64,000 nucleotides of DNA from Conidiobolus coronatus NRRL 28638 (GCA_001566745.1 KQ964440.1:149901-213900), one strand, 5' to 3'; positions 9,807-22,200 are shown, counted from the stretch's first letter. A program made the numbers and translations. Notes: generated by a model not told the origin, from the letters alone.

Positions 9807-12800
9807 ATGGACCAGACGACACCATATACAACAAACACCTTTTATTATTTGTCTCTCATAATTGACAAGTACAAAGATATAAAGAAAGAAGATGATGTAG
9901 ATCTATTTAAATGCATTAGAGATATTATACATGTAAGACATGATATTTTGCACTTATATGTAGATTCACTCTGCACTGATTCACTAATGAGACCTAGGAC
10001 ATATATAAGAGAATACAATCTTAAACAGATATTTAATATGTCTCCTGTTCTGCCAGACATCTGTAGTATATTATCAATTGAAAATTCTGAAAATGTGCTG
10101 AAACTAACACCGGACTTAATATTGTATAGGGAAACAGGAGTAAATACTGAGTGGTCATTACTTAGAGATGCAGGACTAGGAAAGGGTAGGCTACAAACAG
10201 TAATGGCTGTAACTGACTGGTTTAGAACAAAGGATATTTATGTAATTGATGTAAGTGTGACTTCATCACTCAATCAGAGAATTAGAGAGAAAGATGAAAA
10301 ATATTCTGAATTATGCTCACTAATTAAGAGGCTTGCCAATAGCTGTAATTTTAGGGTGTTTGCAGTATCTGTCAGTCTATCCACATTACATCAGGAATTG
10401 ACTACTCTTCAAAATGACCTTTCGATGGAATTTGCTATAAATGATGCATATATGGCTATTGCAAGCTTAATGGACTCTGCAGAAGGAGCACTAGAGCATA
10501 TTAAACAACTTACCAACGATAGACAAGCAGTAGAATTTTTTATGATGAGAGAATATGGAAATAATGAGGGCATGCCATATAATGACACCATATCCCAAAG
10601 TTCTATAACAAATAGAGAAAAGGTTTCGAGAATGTATGAAATCCATATGACACATAAGGATGATACATCTTCACTTATAGATGAAATGCCTAATGATGGG
10701 GAACCATTAGCTGAGAATAGGATCTTAGAGCTCCTAAAGTCTTCATTAGAGTCTACAGAAACAGATGGGTTATATGAGCTTAAGACCAACTATAATATTA
10801 TTGATTCTGTATTGCTTAAAATATCAAATAAAATAAAAGAGAACCAGACATCAAAAATTAGGCCATCTATACATACATTCTTGCCGTTCACAAATTATAT
10901 TATCCCTGACAAGATGATTTTTCCGTCAGGCCAAAATCCCTTAGAAGACCATAATCTCGAGCAACAACAGATCATAAAGCTTCTTACAATATTCAGTAAT
11001 CTCGAGTTTGGATCAGATCTTTTTTTGTCTGGTTTGAGTGATCTTACTACTGAGCTGTTAAAACCATTTTGTAATGACAATTATAGAACATTTAACACAG
11101 CACTATTTAACAAAAACATTATATTGTCAGAAGAATTTGATAATGCTGCCAATTCTGCCTATAGTGATTATAAGCAAAAGGCTAGGATGACAAAGCACAA
11201 TATACTGCCTAAATTAACTTTCATAAAAAACACTTCTGAGGCTGTATACACCCAAAAGCTTAGGGATGCAATGAGTACATATCATAGCATCATACCCTGT
11301 GAGGATGAAACACGAGCATTCCGGCAAAAAATAATTAAGGTTAACATGAACAAACTAACTCCATCAGCACGTGAAATTTTGAAGCAAAATCACAGTGGGA
11401 TAAAGTCAATAAGAGAATATAAACCATTTGATGATAGTTCAATTCCTCCAGAGATGTCTGAATTTATTGATGATGTGCTAGATAGATACTCTACTAAAGA
11501 AAATCTGCCAAAATATATAAATGACAATCTACAAAGCACTAAATCTGACAAGTTTGTAAAAGAAACCATAAGTACCTTCTCACCAACTGATAATCATGTA
11601 CTAACTCAGTTAAAAAAGACCAATACAGAAGATATCTGCAGCATATTAGATGAGGTGAGAACCTATCCTGCATATTGGCAATCTTTCTACCAATTTCTTA
11701 CAACTGAGCAATTATGCCACTTTACTCAGTATACACTACCTACGAATACCTTTTCTATATTCACATCTGGAATACCAAATGTTGCCTTCTTAGTCCAAAA
11801 TTCATATCATGATTCTGGAAAGGATGTTGGAAAGTCATTCTTATCTTTTGGCTATACAGATAATTTAAGTGAGCTAAGTCCTGTTTATGGCAAAATATAT
11901 TATCAGCGGTTGTATTTCGGTGACAGGTATTTATATTTCTTTTGTACTAATTGGAGGAGATTATCATCTACAAAATTAACATTTGTAAAAGATCAATTTT
12001 TTTCAACTTTATCTACTGGGCTATGTGCACTCTTGAGACACAAGAGTGATATAGATCATTTACAGATACATTCTGAGTGTAATTTGGTGCTCAGACATCA
12101 TTATACACTGAAGACAGTTGTAGGGAATTGCACAAACCAAAAAACAGCTGAAATGCTAGCAGACATGAGATATGCAATAATGTCTTCATTTTCAGAGTTT
12201 TCGAGAATTGACAAGTTTATAGAAGACAAATTTAATCCACCCTTCCGAACATGTTTTGACATATGGATATTTAAGAGGCTCTACAATATAAGAGATTTTG
12301 TAAAGGATATTGCAACTCACAGGTCAAATATGAGGTTTAGACAACCCAAATTTATAGGGAACCAAAGAACAGAAGACTCAATCGGAGGAGAAGTTATGAT
12401 ACCATCCGTATGGGATAATCACACAATAAATGATTTGCAAGACATTCTTGATGATCTTTTTTTGTATGTTCACACTGCAAAAGAACCAAGTTCCATACAT
12501 TATGAAAATGTGAAGAGTATAAAGACAATACTGAAATTTCAGAGTATGTACAACAACCTCAATAGTTTGAGAAAGAAAGGTGATATACTAAGCAGTTTAG
12601 AAACTCTAAATTCCTTTTTTAATGACAACAATATTATAGGCCATTCATCAGATATTGTTCAGCTGTCAGCACGATTTACCCTCAAGAGTATGAGTTCAGA
12701 GCTTATAGATGACTTATTTACAGATGTTCTAAATGAGCCACTATCAAACATAACAAGTACAAAAGCAGCCATACCGGAATATAAGAGAGAAGTTATTGTA

Positions 12801-15800
12801 AAAAAACAGACTAGAAGAAAAATACAGCATATAAGAGATCACTTAGAATCTGTCGTAAAAAATCAAAATCCTGATGAATACAAAAATCTTGACAAGAGTA
12901 TTAGAGAAATGCTATTAGACAAGATAAAATACAAACGCCACTATGGAAAGAATGAGCAAGTTAAGAAACGAGATAGTCTTCTCCAAGAATATCAAGATAT
13001 GGAAAGAAAGCCAATTTTGTCTGTTAAAATAGGTGAAGAGATAATAAGGTCCTTAACACAGCAAGTATCTGTGATACCGTCACACTCACACTTGCCAGGT
13101 GGTATTCGTGCAAAAGTTCATGATTGCTTGTTAGATTACTTAGAAAATAATCCTGAGTCAAATAAGGTTTTGGATCTTGCAGAGTGGAATGTTCTCAACA
13201 ATGAATCTCTAGTGCATGCAGATATATGCATAAAAGCACAATATGGAGCTAAGAGAGAATTCTATGTTATAAATATAGGGGCCAAAGCAAAAGCTCGATT
13301 ACTTGAAGAATTTTTCCACAAAATATGTAACCTTTTGCCAAATGAAATGATATCAGTACCAGGTGATAGAAAGCTCCTCACTATGCAAGAGCAAATAAAT
13401 AAATGTATCATGTCAAAGAAAAGTACCCACTCAATATATTATACAAATGGAGATTGTACAAAGTGGTCAGCAGCTGAGACTATGGAGTGTTTTTATAGCC
13501 TATTGCTTGGAATGAAAGATAAAATTCCTGAGGAGGCTTTCAAGTTATGCAAAATTGTAATAAGATCATGGGGTATGAAGAAGATAAATATACCGGTTTC
13601 TATACTCACAAACACATATAAAGTAAAAGAGGATATCACAGATTACTTAGAAACTTGCACAGATGCACAATTGTCTAGCTCCCAAAACTTCCTCCAGGGA
13701 ATGTTCAACTACATGTCATCCTTTAAGGCTGTGTGTTGTTCAAATTACACATTACATATGTGGAGGAAGATGTATCCAGATTCAGATTTGGAGATGTCGC
13801 ATTTAGAGCATTCTGATGACTATGTCCTGATGATATCAGTTAGGACAGAAGATGAAATGTTAAAGTTTAGGAAGTTCCATAGGATGATGATGAAGCTCCA
13901 CGGCTTCAATGATTCAGAAAAGAAAACGAACACTCAAAAGTTTTTGATGGAATTTATCTCTCTTGCATCGATGAACGGCCACATGACATATCCTCAAATA
14001 AAAAAGACAAAGGAGGTAGGTTTAAATATGGGCTGTACTGGATATAGAGATGATGTAGACACAGCGATGTCAAGAGTTGGGGAGGCTATGAGGATAGGGA
14101 CCCCGGGAGATGCTTGTTATGCAATGCAAAAGATTCATTTAGCTAATGTCTATAGGTCTTATTCCCTATTTGAAGGACAAAGGAACAATGTTTGGACTTA
14201 CTCAACAATGATGGAATTTCCTGTGGAAGCTTTTGGAATGCCTGATACATACCCATTAATACCCATGCTTGCAAAAGGAAACTGCAATAATTATAGGCTG
14301 TATCATTTCTCGGAGAGTATCGTTAAGAAGCTAATTGAGACATTGTTTAGTATGGAAATTGTAAATTCCCAAGAGTCATCTGAACTTGAAGATGCGGATG
14401 TAGGGGAAAATATTAGGTTATACCATCCGAGGTACATATTCAATAAGGATAGCAAGACAATTAAGAAAATAAGAGAACGGCTCAATATTGAATATGAGGA
14501 TGTCAAAAGCTTCTGGGATGAGCATAAAAGTTATAATTTCATAAAGCCTGTATCTACCCTCCACCTTAGAAATTGGATGAAGTCCATGTATTTTAGGAGC
14601 AACTTTACTCTAGCTTATTCAAGGACATCTAGAGCGCAAATTACACTTAGATTATCTACATACACCAGTAAGGCATGTATAATAAATCCACTAGATCAGG
14701 GACAAAATTTCATTATCAATGGGACTGGCACAATATTGGATGGAAAGAATAGAACTGAACCATATAATATTTTACAATATGTAAATTGGCTGAAGAATTC
14801 TGATTCTGAAAAGTTTCTAACAAAGTGCAAGAAAATCTTAGAATCTGAAACATCCCTAAGTTACGATGTAATGCTGCTCCGGACATTAATTAACTGTGAT
14901 TCTACAATTGATGCAATATATAATATGTTAAAAACCACAAGAATAGCAGAAGGCGAAACTGAGACAGTTCCTACTGTTGCAATGCTAACACCAAATAAAT
15001 TACTATGGGTAAGCACAAACAACAGCCCGTCTACATTGCTTCAATATATATTTAATCCAGAAGATCTGAAAGATGACATGAGACACTTTAAAAGTCATAG
15101 ATCATTAGAAGCAGATAAAGAAGCTATAACAAAACATTACAAAGTTAAGCTAAATTCACAATCGCCTTTGTCAACAGTTAAAACTGTTTTCCAGGACATC
15201 ATCATGTCACAACAGCGTAGGAATTTATGCATGGGCTATTACAATGTTGGGAACAACCTGGATGATTTCATTAAGAAACATATTGAATATGGGTCATCAA
15301 CAGGGAAAACTTATAAGGTGTACACAAAAGGTATAACAGAAGCTGTGAATCCTCATACAGGACAACCCTTTTTCAAAAAGAATCTTGATTTGACAAGAGA
15401 AGAAGTTAGACTTGCAATTGATGACTTAACCTTAGCATACGTACTTCTTAAGTTCTGTTATAAAGTGGAAGATTATGAAATAAAGAAGTGCTTGTCAACA
15501 ATGCAGTTTAAGAGCATAGAATTTGGCAGGCAATCTAAATTATTATTATATGAGGAATTAATGACATACACACTCCCAAAACTCCAATCTGTTGGATGCA
15601 CAAACAAGGAAATTCAAAGGTTCTGTTATATGAAGGCAGTGCTTGAGAGTGACATGTCAGATATGTATGAATACCTTGAAGGAACTTTCAGCTATATGTA
15701 TGATTACTCCATCACATTTGGCCCAGAATGTAATAGTATACAAGATCAGGTTAGATTTAGATATCTTAAAACTGATTATATTGGACTGAAGATGGCAGAT

Positions 15801-18800
15801 AACACCATATTATTACTTGCTGATTCTTGTGTCAAAATTGGAATAATGAGTGCATATATTATATGTTTGAAGCTATTCAAAAAAATAAAGTTTTCTGATC
15901 TTGAGTATTTTATAACATCTCCAACATTCAATAATATCAGAAAGTCTGGGGGATTTAGTGAACACAATTATAACATACTGTCAGAACCTTTCCAGAAGTA
16001 TGTAAAAGTACAATCAGTTGTATTTTCTAGCTTACAAAAGATTGAGAATGTATCTGTCGGAGATCCAGATTTAGATATATTCATACAAGAAAAGGGAAAC
16101 CCAAGTATCTTTATATGTGACCTCCCAAAATCTACCACAGATTTATACAGGGAACACATTTCAAAGCGAGCAGAGTTAATAAAGGATAAAGGGGAGGTTA
16201 GAACTGGTACATCAAAGGTTTATAGTCTGCCGTTCTTAGACTGCTCACAATCTAATTTGACAACATTTTATAATGACATAAGTCTTTCTGGCTTGCCAAT
16301 AAATTGGTGGATGAACCAGAGTAGAGCTCTAAATTTCATTCAGAAGGGAGAGGTCACATGCAACCAGGATGATATAAGTCTTATCAGTGAAGACCATCCT
16401 ATGATTGGAGATGAGAATATGTTGTTCAGGATGGATATATTAAGAAAGAAAATAGATAAAATCCCAAACATACATAATCAATTGGAACCTAGAGACATGC
16501 TTAAGATTATATCTCCATTACAAGGTGGCACTATCGTATCAGATAAAAAAAGTGATCATGATGGAAATATAGAAGAGTGTTTTCCAACTCAGATAAGCAC
16601 CGATGAAATTCTGATAGCATTGAAGGGTGTCATTTATTTTGAAAATTTTGTAAATGAGGTTCAGATTCATGGTACTGAAGTCATAGACAAATTTAAGGTC
16701 GCAAAGTCTATAATTCAAGATATATATCATTTGGGGTATGAGACAGAGTGTATTAAAAAATCAATAAACGGAAAGGATGATAATATTTCAAACATGCTCA
16801 GGTCAATATTAGGTAAAGAAACAGTTACAAAATATGATGTTATAGGGGTAATAATTGGTTTTATGGAAAATGATCCAACAGTGGACAAGAATGACTTGAA
16901 CTGGATTGATTCTGCTGAATTAGAAGGAACAGACATTTACGCCTCCATTGATTCTGAAGAGACAATCAGCGTTACAATCCTAGAAAATGGAACACCTAAG
17001 TCATCAAACGGGCGACTTACAATAAAGTTAGCTGATATTTCTGGAAGTTATTTTGGGAAAATGTTAGACATCTTGGATGACATTATCCAGCTGCATGGTG
17101 TTAACAACAACTCCACCAAATTATCTGATAAAAATATACAGGTGTGCACATGTATTAAAGATGTGTTGTCTATATTAGAAAGCAATGTAGACACTAATAA
17201 AACAAATAAATCCATCCTGACATTGAAATTGTCACAGTTATTTGGAGAATACAACATGACCATGCCAGCTGAGATGAGCGGTATGTTGTTTAACTTACAA
17301 GTGTCTGATCCATTGGTTGTAAGAGATGATATATCACACATACAGTCTTTGTATGATTACATGATTGATAACCATATAAACTTTGTCACACTAGATGATC
17401 TGTTGAGAAGTGTGCAGCGGTTGATAACTTCATTAATTGAATCTGGAGTCTGTGAAGAATCAGATAGAAGTGAGTACACAAAAAGAATTTATGAAGGGTA
17501 TCATCCTATGGAGATTCCAACACGAGAAAATTTCAAAATCCTCCAAGATGGCCATACCATTTGCGACAGTGCTGGCGTGCTATATGTAAGAGATGCTGAT
17601 GAAATCTGTACTGATATATTAAACAGGATCAGATTACATCTAAAATTGGAGTGCTATGAAAAAAACGAATCATCAGAATCACGCCATAGCATAGAAAGAG
17701 GACCATCTCAGAGCGCCCTTGAATCACATCCCCCTGATTACGATCACATACCACTGTCAGAAAGCAATTTGCTTAAAGAATATGGGATAAACTTTGTAAG
17801 TACAAAACAAACGATTATCAGAACTTCATCAGAATTTATGAGATATGAGCAGTTAAAAGATAGGTTAAATATAATGAAGATTAACCAAAATTCACTCCAG
17901 GACACAATGTATGTGAACAGTGATTATAAAGTAGACTGGTGTGAAGATGATGAATTTTTAGATACCATAAGAGATCTTATAAACCATTCATCAATTAGAG
18001 ATTATAGACTGTCAAAGACACTCACCGAGGATATACTGGTGGAGAACTTTACACCAAGAGAGAAAGAAGACATAATAAAGGGAAGCCTTGACAGGATCAT
18101 GATTGTCCGAAATAGACTTTCTAAGCTAATTGATAGGGGTGTGCTTACTATGAAGATGGGCATAACAATAATATCTGAAAAGACCTCTGAATCATTTGTT
18201 AACTTTGACATTGTTGACATGTTAGAACATATTGAACCATATCATCTTTCGGATGTGATAAATGATATAATAAAAGGTATACATAAACACAGAGTTAATG
18301 AAAGAGCCTTTAACACAGAATATGAGGCAACAGATTATATCTCAAGATTTCCCAGTGTGAATATGACAGTTGAAGACCTAATGAAGTTATCAAAATATGA
18401 ACTTGATTCTCTCACATTTATGCATTCCATAAGCACCACTGATTTCAAGCTTCTGCCATTAGAAGGCTGTGATGATTACGTAGATGTAGAGTTTAAGGAC
18501 GAAGATATAATTAATGAAAGTGGAAGTGATAGCACTCCACCTATAAAGGATGACAGACAGTTGACATATCACGAGCTTGCAACAATGGAACCAGTCTTAC
18601 AGAAGAAAATCTTTGTCTACAATCCAACACTACCCCACAATATATCAACCATACAGAGTAGAGGTAATCCGACCATGTTTGTATTAGAATATAACATACT
18701 CAATGACAAAAGGTATGGTGTTGTCCCAGCTAAGGTTAAACTATTGTTTTTGCAGAAGATGAAGTTCTTACTAAGTCATGAATCAAAAATAACCCAGAAA

Positions 18801-19214
18801 GAAAAGATCTTGTCTATGCTGGTAGGGGAAAAATTGTCTTCCGACCTATTAGAGCTAGAGAGTGTACATATCGAAGATGACATATACATATTACCCTCAA
18901 AGAAGAAAATGGCTTTGTATTACAGGGTTGAAAACGTGGATGATCCCAAACTTATTGAATTGATGCTTAATGATGGCGGCATAGAAGATACACACTCTGT
19001 CTATGATTCATCAATGTTCAAGTCAATTTATATGCCAATGACGACTGATGAGGTTGATGAATTTTATAAAGAGAACAGAAATATACCATTGCCCAGCTTT
19101 ATGGCTTTAGACCTATCAATGCTTGAGAGTGCTTTCAAAAGAGTTTTCAAAAAAGGTGGAAATATGGTGAATAAATACAAAAAATTGTACGGATTGTCTT
19201 ATGTTCCTATATAA
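9807..19214 (+). CDS. Endogenous bunyavirus-type L protein (RNA polymerase), intact frame
   Basis: One 3135-codon frame without a stop encodes a protein with the layout of a segmented negative-strand virus L protein. The N-terminus has the cap-snatching endonuclease pattern: histidines at 45 and 49, PD at 102-103, an acidic residue at D148 and a downstream K-x-x-K-Y (162-166). The polymerase core shows motif A DCTKWS (D1216), motif B QGMFNYMSS (Q1297), motif C SDD (1336-1338), motif D KKTN (1372-1375) and motif E EFIS (E1382). About 1700 residues follow the core. The length exceeds most peribunya- and phenui-like L proteins and is below nairovirus-like ones, so I do not assign a family. Codons are rich in AGA, ATA and ACA. 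No nucleoprotein or glycoprotein gene is seen beside it. It is an old or recent viral copy in nuclear DNA; expression is unknown. Confidence 0.93.
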   Translation: MDQTTPYTTNTFYYLSLIIDKYKDIKKEDDVDLFKCIRDIIHVRHDILHLYVDSLCTDSLMRPRTYIREYNLKQIFNMSPVLPDICSILSIENSENVLKLTPDLILYRETGVNTEWSLLRDAGLGKGRLQTVMAVTDWFRTKDIYVIDVSVTSSLNQRIREKDEKYSELCSLIKRLANSCNFRVFAVSVSLSTLHQELTTLQNDLSMEFAINDAYMAIASLMDSAEGALEHIKQLTNDRQAVEFFMMREYGNNEGMPYNDTISQSSITNREKVSRMYEIHMTHKDDTSSLIDEMPNDGEPLAENRILELLKSSLESTETDGLYELKTNYNIIDSVLLKISNKIKENQTSKIRPSIHTFLPFTNYIIPDKMIFPSGQNPLEDHNLEQQQIIKLLTIFSNLEFGSDLFLSGLSDLTTELLKPFCNDNYRTFNTALFNKNIILSEEFDNAANSAYSDYKQKARMTKHNILPKLTFIKNTSEAVYTQKLRDAMSTYHSIIPCEDETRAFRQKIIKVNMNKLTPSAREILKQNHSGIKSIREYKPFDDSSIPPEMSEFIDDVLDRYSTKENLPKYINDNLQSTKSDKFVKETISTFSPTDNHVLTQLKKTNTEDICSILDEVRTYPAYWQSFYQFLTTEQLCHFTQYTLPTNTFSIFTSGIPNVAFLVQNSYHDSGKDVGKSFLSFGYTDNLSELSPVYGKIYYQRLYFGDRYLYFFCTNWRRLSSTKLTFVKDQFFSTLSTGLCALLRHKSDIDHLQIHSECNLVLRHHYTLKTVVGNCTNQKTAEMLADMRYAIMSSFSEFSRIDKFIEDKFNPPFRTCFDIWIFKRLYNIRDFVKDIATHRSNMRFRQPKFIGNQRTEDSIGGEVMIPSVWDNHTINDLQDILDDLFLYVHTAKEPSSIHYENVKSIKTILKFQSMYNNLNSLRKKGDILSSLETLNSFFNDNNIIGHSSDIVQLSARFTLKSMSSELIDDLFTDVLNEPLSNITSTKAAIPEYKREVIVKKQTRRKIQHIRDHLESVVKNQNPDEYKNLDKSIREMLLDKIKYKRHYGKNEQVKKRDSLLQEYQDMERKPILSVKIGEEIIRSLTQQVSVIPSHSHLPGGIRAKVHDCLLDYLENNPESNKVLDLAEWNVLNNESLVHADICIKAQYGAKREFYVINIGAKAKARLLEEFFHKICNLLPNEMISVPGDRKLLTMQEQINKCIMSKKSTHSIYYTNGDCTKWSAAETMECFYSLLLGMKDKIPEEAFKLCKIVIRSWGMKKINIPVSILTNTYKVKEDITDYLETCTDAQLSSSQNFLQGMFNYMSSFKAVCCSNYTLHMWRKMYPDSDLEMSHLEHSDDYVLMISVRTEDEMLKFRKFHRMMMKLHGFNDSEKKTNTQKFLMEFISLASMNGHMTYPQIKKTKEVGLNMGCTGYRDDVDTAMSRVGEAMRIGTPGDACYAMQKIHLANVYRSYSLFEGQRNNVWTYSTMMEFPVEAFGMPDTYPLIPMLAKGNCNNYRLYHFSESIVKKLIETLFSMEIVNSQESSELEDADVGENIRLYHPRYIFNKDSKTIKKIRERLNIEYEDVKSFWDEHKSYNFIKPVSTLHLRNWMKSMYFRSNFTLAYSRTSRAQITLRLSTYTSKACIINPLDQGQNFIINGTGTILDGKNRTEPYNILQYVNWLKNSDSEKFLTKCKKILESETSLSYDVMLLRTLINCDSTIDAIYNMLKTTRIAEGETETVPTVAMLTPNKLLWVSTNNSPSTLLQYIFNPEDLKDDMRHFKSHRSLEADKEAITKHYKVKLNSQSPLSTVKTVFQDIIMSQQRRNLCMGYYNVGNNLDDFIKKHIEYGSSTGKTYKVYTKGITEAVNPHTGQPFFKKNLDLTREEVRLAIDDLTLAYVLLKFCYKVEDYEIKKCLSTMQFKSIEFGRQSKLLLYEELMTYTLPKLQSVGCTNKEIQRFCYMKAVLESDMSDMYEYLEGTFSYMYDYSITFGPECNSIQDQVRFRYLKTDYIGLKMADNTILLLADSCVKIGIMSAYIICLKLFKKIKFSDLEYFITSPTFNNIRKSGGFSEHNYNILSEPFQKYVKVQSVVFSSLQKIENVSVGDPDLDIFIQEKGNPSIFICDLPKSTTDLYREHISKRAELIKDKGEVRTGTSKVYSLPFLDCSQSNLTTFYNDISLSGLPINWWMNQSRALNFIQKGEVTCNQDDISLISEDHPMIGDENMLFRMDILRKKIDKIPNIHNQLEPRDMLKIISPLQGGTIVSDKKSDHDGNIEECFPTQISTDEILIALKGVIYFENFVNEVQIHGTEVIDKFKVAKSIIQDIYHLGYETECIKKSINGKDDNISNMLRSILGKETVTKYDVIGVIIGFMENDPTVDKNDLNWIDSAELEGTDIYASIDSEETISVTILENGTPKSSNGRLTIKLADISGSYFGKMLDILDDIIQLHGVNNNSTKLSDKNIQVCTCIKDVLSILESNVDTNKTNKSILTLKLSQLFGEYNMTMPAEMSGMLFNLQVSDPLVVRDDISHIQSLYDYMIDNHINFVTLDDLLRSVQRLITSLIESGVCEESDRSEYTKRIYEGYHPMEIPTRENFKILQDGHTICDSAGVLYVRDADEICTDILNRIRLHLKLECYEKNESSESRHSIERGPSQSALESHPPDYDHIPLSESNLLKEYGINFVSTKQTIIRTSSEFMRYEQLKDRLNIMKINQNSLQDTMYVNSDYKVDWCEDDEFLDTIRDLINHSSIRDYRLSKTLTEDILVENFTPREKEDIIKGSLDRIMIVRNRLSKLIDRGVLTMKMGITIISEKTSESFVNFDIVDMLEHIEPYHLSDVINDIIKGIHKHRVNERAFNTEYEATDYISRFPSVNMTVEDLMKLSKYELDSLTFMHSISTTDFKLLPLEGCDDYVDVEFKDEDIINESGSDSTPPIKDDRQLTYHELATMEPVLQKKIFVYNPTLPHNISTIQSRGNPTMFVLEYNILNDKRYGVVPAKVKLLFLQKMKFLLSHESKITQKEKILSMLVGEKLSSDLLELESVHIEDDIYILPSKKKMALYYRVENVDDPKLIELMLNDGGIEDTHSVYDSSMFKSIYMPMTTDEVDEFYKENRNIPLPSFMALDLSMLESAFKRVFKKGGNMVNKYKKLYGLSYVPI

Positions 19215-22200
19215 AGTGCTGATACGCAAGTTCTGATACTTCTGTCTGAGATTATTTTAACATCACAAAAAAATAATTTTTATCTTTAACAACTATAAAC
19301 CTGTTTTCAACCAAGTCTTCTTTTAAAAGATTATTGTCTACTAGAAGATAGATATCACTATTTTTATTGATTTCGCTTACCTTACAAACATAAAATAACC
19401 GATCGGGCAACTGTAGCATTATTTGATAACTCGCTTCCATGAAGACAAAATCAGATTTATTTAATAGGTAGGTCATTAGGAAAGGATACAAAGCACAACT
19501 CCCGATAAAATTACAGTTAATAAACTTGTTTAAAATTCAATAACAAGATACATATCATTTGTATTGCTTAGAATCAAATTGAGAGTTTGATTGAGTTCTT
19601 TAAAACTTGCTCTTTTTATTTGTTCCTTATACTCCATATAACTAACACGGCAAGCCTCGGACACACCAATGACACTCAAAGTAAAGAATAATTTTGGGTC
19701 AAACAGGGGCAATAGGTCAAAAAAGAAATTACTTGACTTTCTCCGAAGCCTTTGCTATTGGCCCAAGCTGGAAGAAAGAGTCAATCCATTAAATGAGAAT
19801 TCTACTGGTATTTGGTTAGTTTCTTCAAAGGACTTTAATAGCAATGAAAAGAGTATGGGGTTCTTTGTCCAATTCAATGAAAATAACCTTCATTAGTCCA
19901 AATTTGCTTCAATATAAAAAGATCAGGGCAATTTTATTTCTACGGAGTATTTACTTTAAGAGAGCGCTCATATCTGGTTCCTATTGCCCTGGAATATGTA
20001 AATATTTTTGAAGTAATTTATAAATTAAAATCTCTAGACAACATTGTTTGTAACACAAAATTACCGCTGAGTAGCAATACCGAATTCCAAGCCGACTAAA
20101 CTTCAAACCACTTAGCCTTATCAAACTTGTGACATTGATTTTATATAATACACAACAAAGAAGTCCCGGATAAAGTCAAAGTAATAAGCTGGAAATACGT
20201 GCAAAAGCCTTCTTCAACACTAAATGTCGAAGCAACGAGGACCCAGCAGATTGGAAGAAAGTGAGGAATGCTATTGAGCCAATATACAAAGGGTCCAATC
20301 ATTTTATCTGTGTTGATAATGGTTGCACTAAAGATCAGGGAAATTCGCAGTTCCATTATCTTCTTGATCTTAGTGATAAAACACATGAGAAGATGAAAGT
20401 CCCTTACTCTGAACTAAACAATCTGGGTGACGCTGAAATTGGAATCCCACTAAGCGCCCCGCCCGTGGTATTAAGCTAAAGATGCAGAAGACTTGACTGA
20501 TCTAATAGATAGATTCAAATTAACAAGACTATTCTCTTTATTCGAGTGTAGTTGTGTAAAACTAGCTATTGCTTATAAAATTGAATAAAAAAAATAATAA
20601 TAAATATAAATTATTGATAATATTGAAATGAAGGTAACAGTAAGTGAGTCTACCAACGGGGTTTTTACCAACGGGGTTGATGTACAACCAAGAAACACTC
20701 ACTCATCTTTCAAAGTCTAAACAACTTTGAATTGGAACCTCGGCCTGTGCAGTATACAAGACATTATTCAAATCTTGGTGGTGATACCCTGGAATTTTGT
20801 TGTATCTGCTTATGAGCATGTACTAGAGTTTGGAATAGCTACTGCTTTTCTTCGGTCATTAAAGAAAAAGTTTGACAGCAGTTTCCAGATTAAGGCCTTG
20901 TGTTTAGGGTCGCATTCTTCATAGCGAAAATAGAAATATTGAATCTTTGCATACACATCCTGAGATAAACTAGTAAGAGGCATTTGGTTGCTGGTGCTCG
21001 CTTTTGAATCCAGTGTCCACACCGAAGCCTTAGAATTTATCGGGCTAAGCTATGTACTGCACTTCCTCTTTTCTACTAATTATAATATCATGATAGCGTA
21101 AAAATTAAGCCCTGAGTCATCATCGATAAACTCATCAAAAGCAAGGATTGAATTAGCAATTTCCACCTTCTAAGGGCCCGTTTAAAGTTGCTTCTTTGAC
21201 TTAACACCACCTCAAAGGTGTTTACAACTAAAGTATTTTTAATAATATGCTGCTTAATCTTAGTTGTAGGTGGATCGCTGGACACTCGGCCCTGATATCT
21301 CCATTTGTTGGATCTATGGGTCTGCTATTTGTTACTGCAAATATAAAGCATATGTTTTTGTATTTCATAGACATTAGCTTAAGAAAGCCTCCGAAGAGTA
21401 AAGACCACATATTTTCAGCTAGTGCTAAATCTAACCTTATTTTTAAATTTAGTACTTTCTTCAGTCGATGACGCATTAAACAATAGAATGCGTTAAACCG
21501 TTGAGTCCCTTTTGTATATTATTAAAGATCTAAATTTTCTATTATTTCCTTTTTAACCATGTAAGGTAATTTAGTTTTACAGTCAAAAGCATAAGTGTGA
21601 GGAAGAATTATAATTGTAGATACCTTATCTGGAGAGTAGCTATTTAATACTTCAATTATTTTATTATTGCATACATAATCCAAACTATTTTTCTTCTTTT
21701 GTTTAAACCAAACCAGCATCTCTCGAGTAGTTTTTCGTTTTCTAATTTGGAGCCAGAGCATGTGTCAAGGATGTAAGCATAGTTCTCATTTTTTGAAAAG
21801 AGTTAGACAATATAGCAGTATCATTGCTAATCAGAAACCTGCAATTACGTTTGTACCAGTTTATCGCTTGAGTTGGGAAACAACCAATAAGTATGGACTT
21901 GTCAAAACTATGAACAAGAGCAACTATACGATTCACAATTACCTCTCGAATGGCAGAATGTAGGAGCAGTATTTATACCATTGTACTCATTGTGATAATA
22001 ACCCAGCTCATAATAGTTTTTACATAGTCTGACTCCTACTTCCATAGAAAAGTAGTCTACAGATAGGAAAGATGTAATTTTCTTTTTGTAAAAACATCTA
22101 CACCTTCTTTATTAACACAAACAGCGCCTTGGGGAAGTTATACCATAATTCAACAGATCGGCAATTTCTCTCAGAAATGCCCAACAATATGCATATCATC

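Noticed and set aside
9845..18220. Several reverse-strand frames of 60-126 codons inside the viral L gene
   Set aside because: They are antisense shadows of a strongly coding frame and have no independent motif.
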